Assembly: GCA_015662935.1 (NCBI GenBank) | Contig: DQTF01000249.1 | Location: forward strand, 1 to 16,637 | DNA: 16,637 nt | Origin: Crocinitomicaceae bacterium | GTDB taxonomy: Bacteria > Bacteroidota > Bacteroidia > Flavobacteriales_D > Crocinitomicaceae | Direction: 5' to 3' | Part shown: positions 15,226 to 16,637 of the stretch, piece by piece | How the letters are laid out: the number at the start of each line of letters is the position of its first letter | Position numbering within the stretch: the first letter of the stretch is position 1 | Notes under the pieces: model-generated | Database searches by the model: none | What the model was told of the DNA's origin: nothing | What the model saw: only the letters and a program-made list of their open reading frames with translations | Made by a program: the position numbers and the translations under genes

Positions 15226-15255
15226 TGAAATTAAGAATTCTAAATGGACTTACAA
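15226..15255 (-). promoter_or_regulatory. Promoter of the symporter gene with almost no leader
   Basis: Read on the minus strand, TTG (15255-15253) is followed after 19 nt by TAATTTCA (15233-15226), an imperfect TAnnTTTG box, and the ATG follows after only 4 nt (ACTC). The 19-nt spacing equals that of both HU promoters. The -7 box is not perfect, so this is moderate evidence. Confidence 0.45.
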
Positions 15256-15393
15256 TATAATTATGGACACTGAGTTAAGTCACGATGTACATTTGGAATT
15301 AATCAATTAAAATTTCTTTCTTATTTTTTAATCTTCTGTCTTAATCGATAGTCGTCGGGGTTTGTTTCGATTCTTTTTAAGAACCAAGAAATC

Positions 15394-16637
15394 TTACACC
15401 TCATTTCTTATTTTCTTCTCCACTTTCTTGATTTTAATTCCGGCATAGGCATAAAAAACCGTCATTGCTGGACTAATTAAATTAAAGAAACAATACATCC
15501 AATAATCGCCAGTAGCTACAGAAAGTACAGAAGCTTGCGTTGCACCGCAAGTATTCCAAGGAAATAAAACAGATGTTACCGTTCCTGCATCTTCTAGCGT
15601 TCTACTTAAGTTCTCTGGAGCCAAACCTCTTTCTGGGTAGATGTCCTCAAACATTTTCCCAGGAACAACAATGGCTAAATATTGATCAGAAGCCGTTGCA
15701 TTGAAAAACACACATGTCCCTGCAGTCGTTGCTATCAATGAGCCCGTAGACTTTGCAAATTGAATAACTGTGTTGGTAATTCTTTTTAAAAGACCTGCTG
15801 CTTCCATTACTCCACCAAAACACATTGCACAAACGATTAACCAAATGGTATTCATCATTCCAGCCATCCCTGAAGTGCCTAACAACTCATTTACTTCTGC
15901 ATTACCCGTCACAACTTCTGTACTCATAGACATTGCTCTCATGCTCGCCATGTATGCTGCTTCAAAATAATTGTCGCGCGTCCCTCCTATTTCCATCACT
16001 ACTTCTGGTTGAAAAACGATGGCTGCAACTGCTCCCAAAACTGTTCCTATAAACAATGCTGGAATGGCACTTACTTTCTTAATAATTAGATAAATCACAA
16101 CAGCTGGGACTATAAAAAGAATGGGAGAAACGAAATACTTAGCATCAATTGCTGTTAGCATTGCTCCCACCCCCTCATTTGTTTCGTGTGTCTCGATTGT
16201 AAATCCTAAAATTAAAAATATCACCAAGGTTATTAGTATAGACGGAATTGTTGTCAATGACATATAGCGAATGTGCGTAATCAAATCTGTACCAGCCATT
16301 GCTGGAGCCAAGTTGGTAGTATCAGAAAGTGGTGACATTTTATCTCCAAAATACGCTCCTGAAATAATTGCTCCTGCTACCATTCCTTGTCCAATACCTA
16401 ATGCTGTACCTATTCCGATTAGTGCAACACCGACAGTTGCAACGGTTGTCCAAGAAGAACCAGTCGCTAACGCAACAATAGCACTCACAATACAAGCTGC
16501 CACCAAAAATATAGTAGGATTGAGAATTTCTAAACCGTAATAAATCATGGTTGGCACAATACCCGACATCATCCAAGTTCCAGCGAGTGCTCCGATGAGC
16601 AACAAAATTAGAATGGCAGACATCGCAGAATTAATAC
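15394..16637 (-). CDS. nhaC: NhaC family Na+/H+ antiporter, partial (N-terminus outside window)
   Basis: This minus-strand gene continues past the right edge: upstream of the Met codon at 16623-16621 the frame stays open to the window end (coding INSA), so that Met is internal. The 409 visible residues plus the missing N-terminus fit NhaC of about 460-490 residues. NhaC exchanges Na+ for H+ across the inner membrane. The visible part has about ten hydrophobic segments and the family's motifs: AILILLLIGALAGTW, VPTMIYYGL, FGDKMSPLSDTTNLAPAMAG (residues 92-111 counted from that Met) and, in the C-terminal half, SRTLEDAGTVTS followed by PWNTCGATQASVL. The latter two carry the ion-binding acidic residues expected in the family. 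A basic tail (KKVEKKIRNEV) ends the protein. It lies 172 bp upstream of the symporter gene, on the same strand, which suggests related Na+ physiology but not necessarily one operon. Confidence 0.92.
   Translation of the reverse strand, partial: INSAMSAILILLLIGALAGTWMMSGIVPTMIYYGLEILNPTIFLVAACIVSAIVALATGSSWTTVATVGVALIGIGTALGIGQGMVAGAIISGAYFGDKMSPLSDTTNLAPAMAGTDLITHIRYMSLTTIPSILITLVIFLILGFTIETHETNEGVGAMLTAIDAKYFVSPILFIVPAVVIYLIIKKVSAIPALFIGTVLGAVAAIVFQPEVVMEIGGTRDNYFEAAYMASMRAMSMSTEVVTGNAEVNELLGTSGMAGMMNTIWLIVCAMCFGGVMEAAGLLKRITNTVIQFAKSTGSLIATTAGTCVFFNATASDQYLAIVVPGKMFEDIYPERGLAPENLSRTLEDAGTVTSVLFPWNTCGATQASVLSVATGDYWMYCFFNLISPAMTVFYAYAGIKIKKVEKKIRNEV

Noticed and set aside
15343..15378. AATCGA/TCGATT inverted repeat followed by CTTTTT
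   Set aside because: It resembles a + strand terminator, but the loop is 18 nt and both flanking genes are on the minus strand. It could be a regulator site, but nothing supports this.
16340..16576. Minus-strand and + strand ORFs within the nhaC gene
   Set aside because: They are other-frame shadows of a clearly recognised antiporter with conserved motifs throughout.

Overview
The window is AT-rich and looks like a chromosomal segment of a marine or aquatic Bacteroidota. The Flavobacteriales are likely, and a Crocinitomicaceae/Fluviicola-like genome is my guess. The basis is the Bacteroidota-type promoters (TTG, 19 nt, TAnnTTTG), the lack of Shine-Dalgarno sites before starts, A-rich leaders, and a family mix (ribosomal protein THX, serC-serA-DUF1015, DUF1684, CRTAC1/ASPIC-UnbV, NhaC) typical of that phylum. 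No mobile element, CRISPR array, rRNA or tRNA was found.

Layout. Positions 1-367 hold the 3' end of fmt. Positions 475-1372 hold two tandem HU genes, each a complete cassette with its own promoter and GAAA-tetraloop terminator. A TrmH/SpoU methyltransferase follows (1391-2077), then 265 bp of AT-rich sequence with no gene. Next is a small ribosomal protein THX with a histone H1-like tail of nine xxxKK pentads (2343-2621) and a strong terminator. From 2680 a tightly packed + strand run starts: serC, serA, a DUF1015 protein, yggS, a secreted DUF1684 protein, a secreted vanadium-haloperoxidase-family enzyme and a secreted seven-loop FG-GAP/ASPIC-UnbV protein. An outer-membrane barrel protein with its own promoter and uvrA (TTG start) follow. 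On the minus strand, convergent with uvrA, are a dicarboxylate/amino acid:cation symporter and the C-terminal part of an NhaC Na+/H+ antiporter that runs off the window.

How the genes work together. Fmt, TrmH and THX serve translation; the two HU proteins shape the nucleoid; SerC and SerA make the first two steps of serine synthesis, with YggS (PLP homeostasis) and DUF1015 probably co-transcribed. The haloperoxidase-family protein and the FG-GAP protein abut stop-to-start and probably act together outside the cytoplasm. UvrA is nucleotide excision repair. The two transporters couple Na+/H+ gradients to carboxylate or amino acid uptake.

Most of the window is conserved housekeeping content. 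The points most worth a second look are the whole-cassette HU duplication with divergence confined largely to one protein segment, the THX-H1-like pentad tail, the DUF1015 gene in the serine operon, the haloperoxidase/FG-GAP pair, and a recurring TAATTTT-like element only 4-6 nt before several start codons that may mark leaderless transcripts. I did not find a convincing new defence or mobile system.
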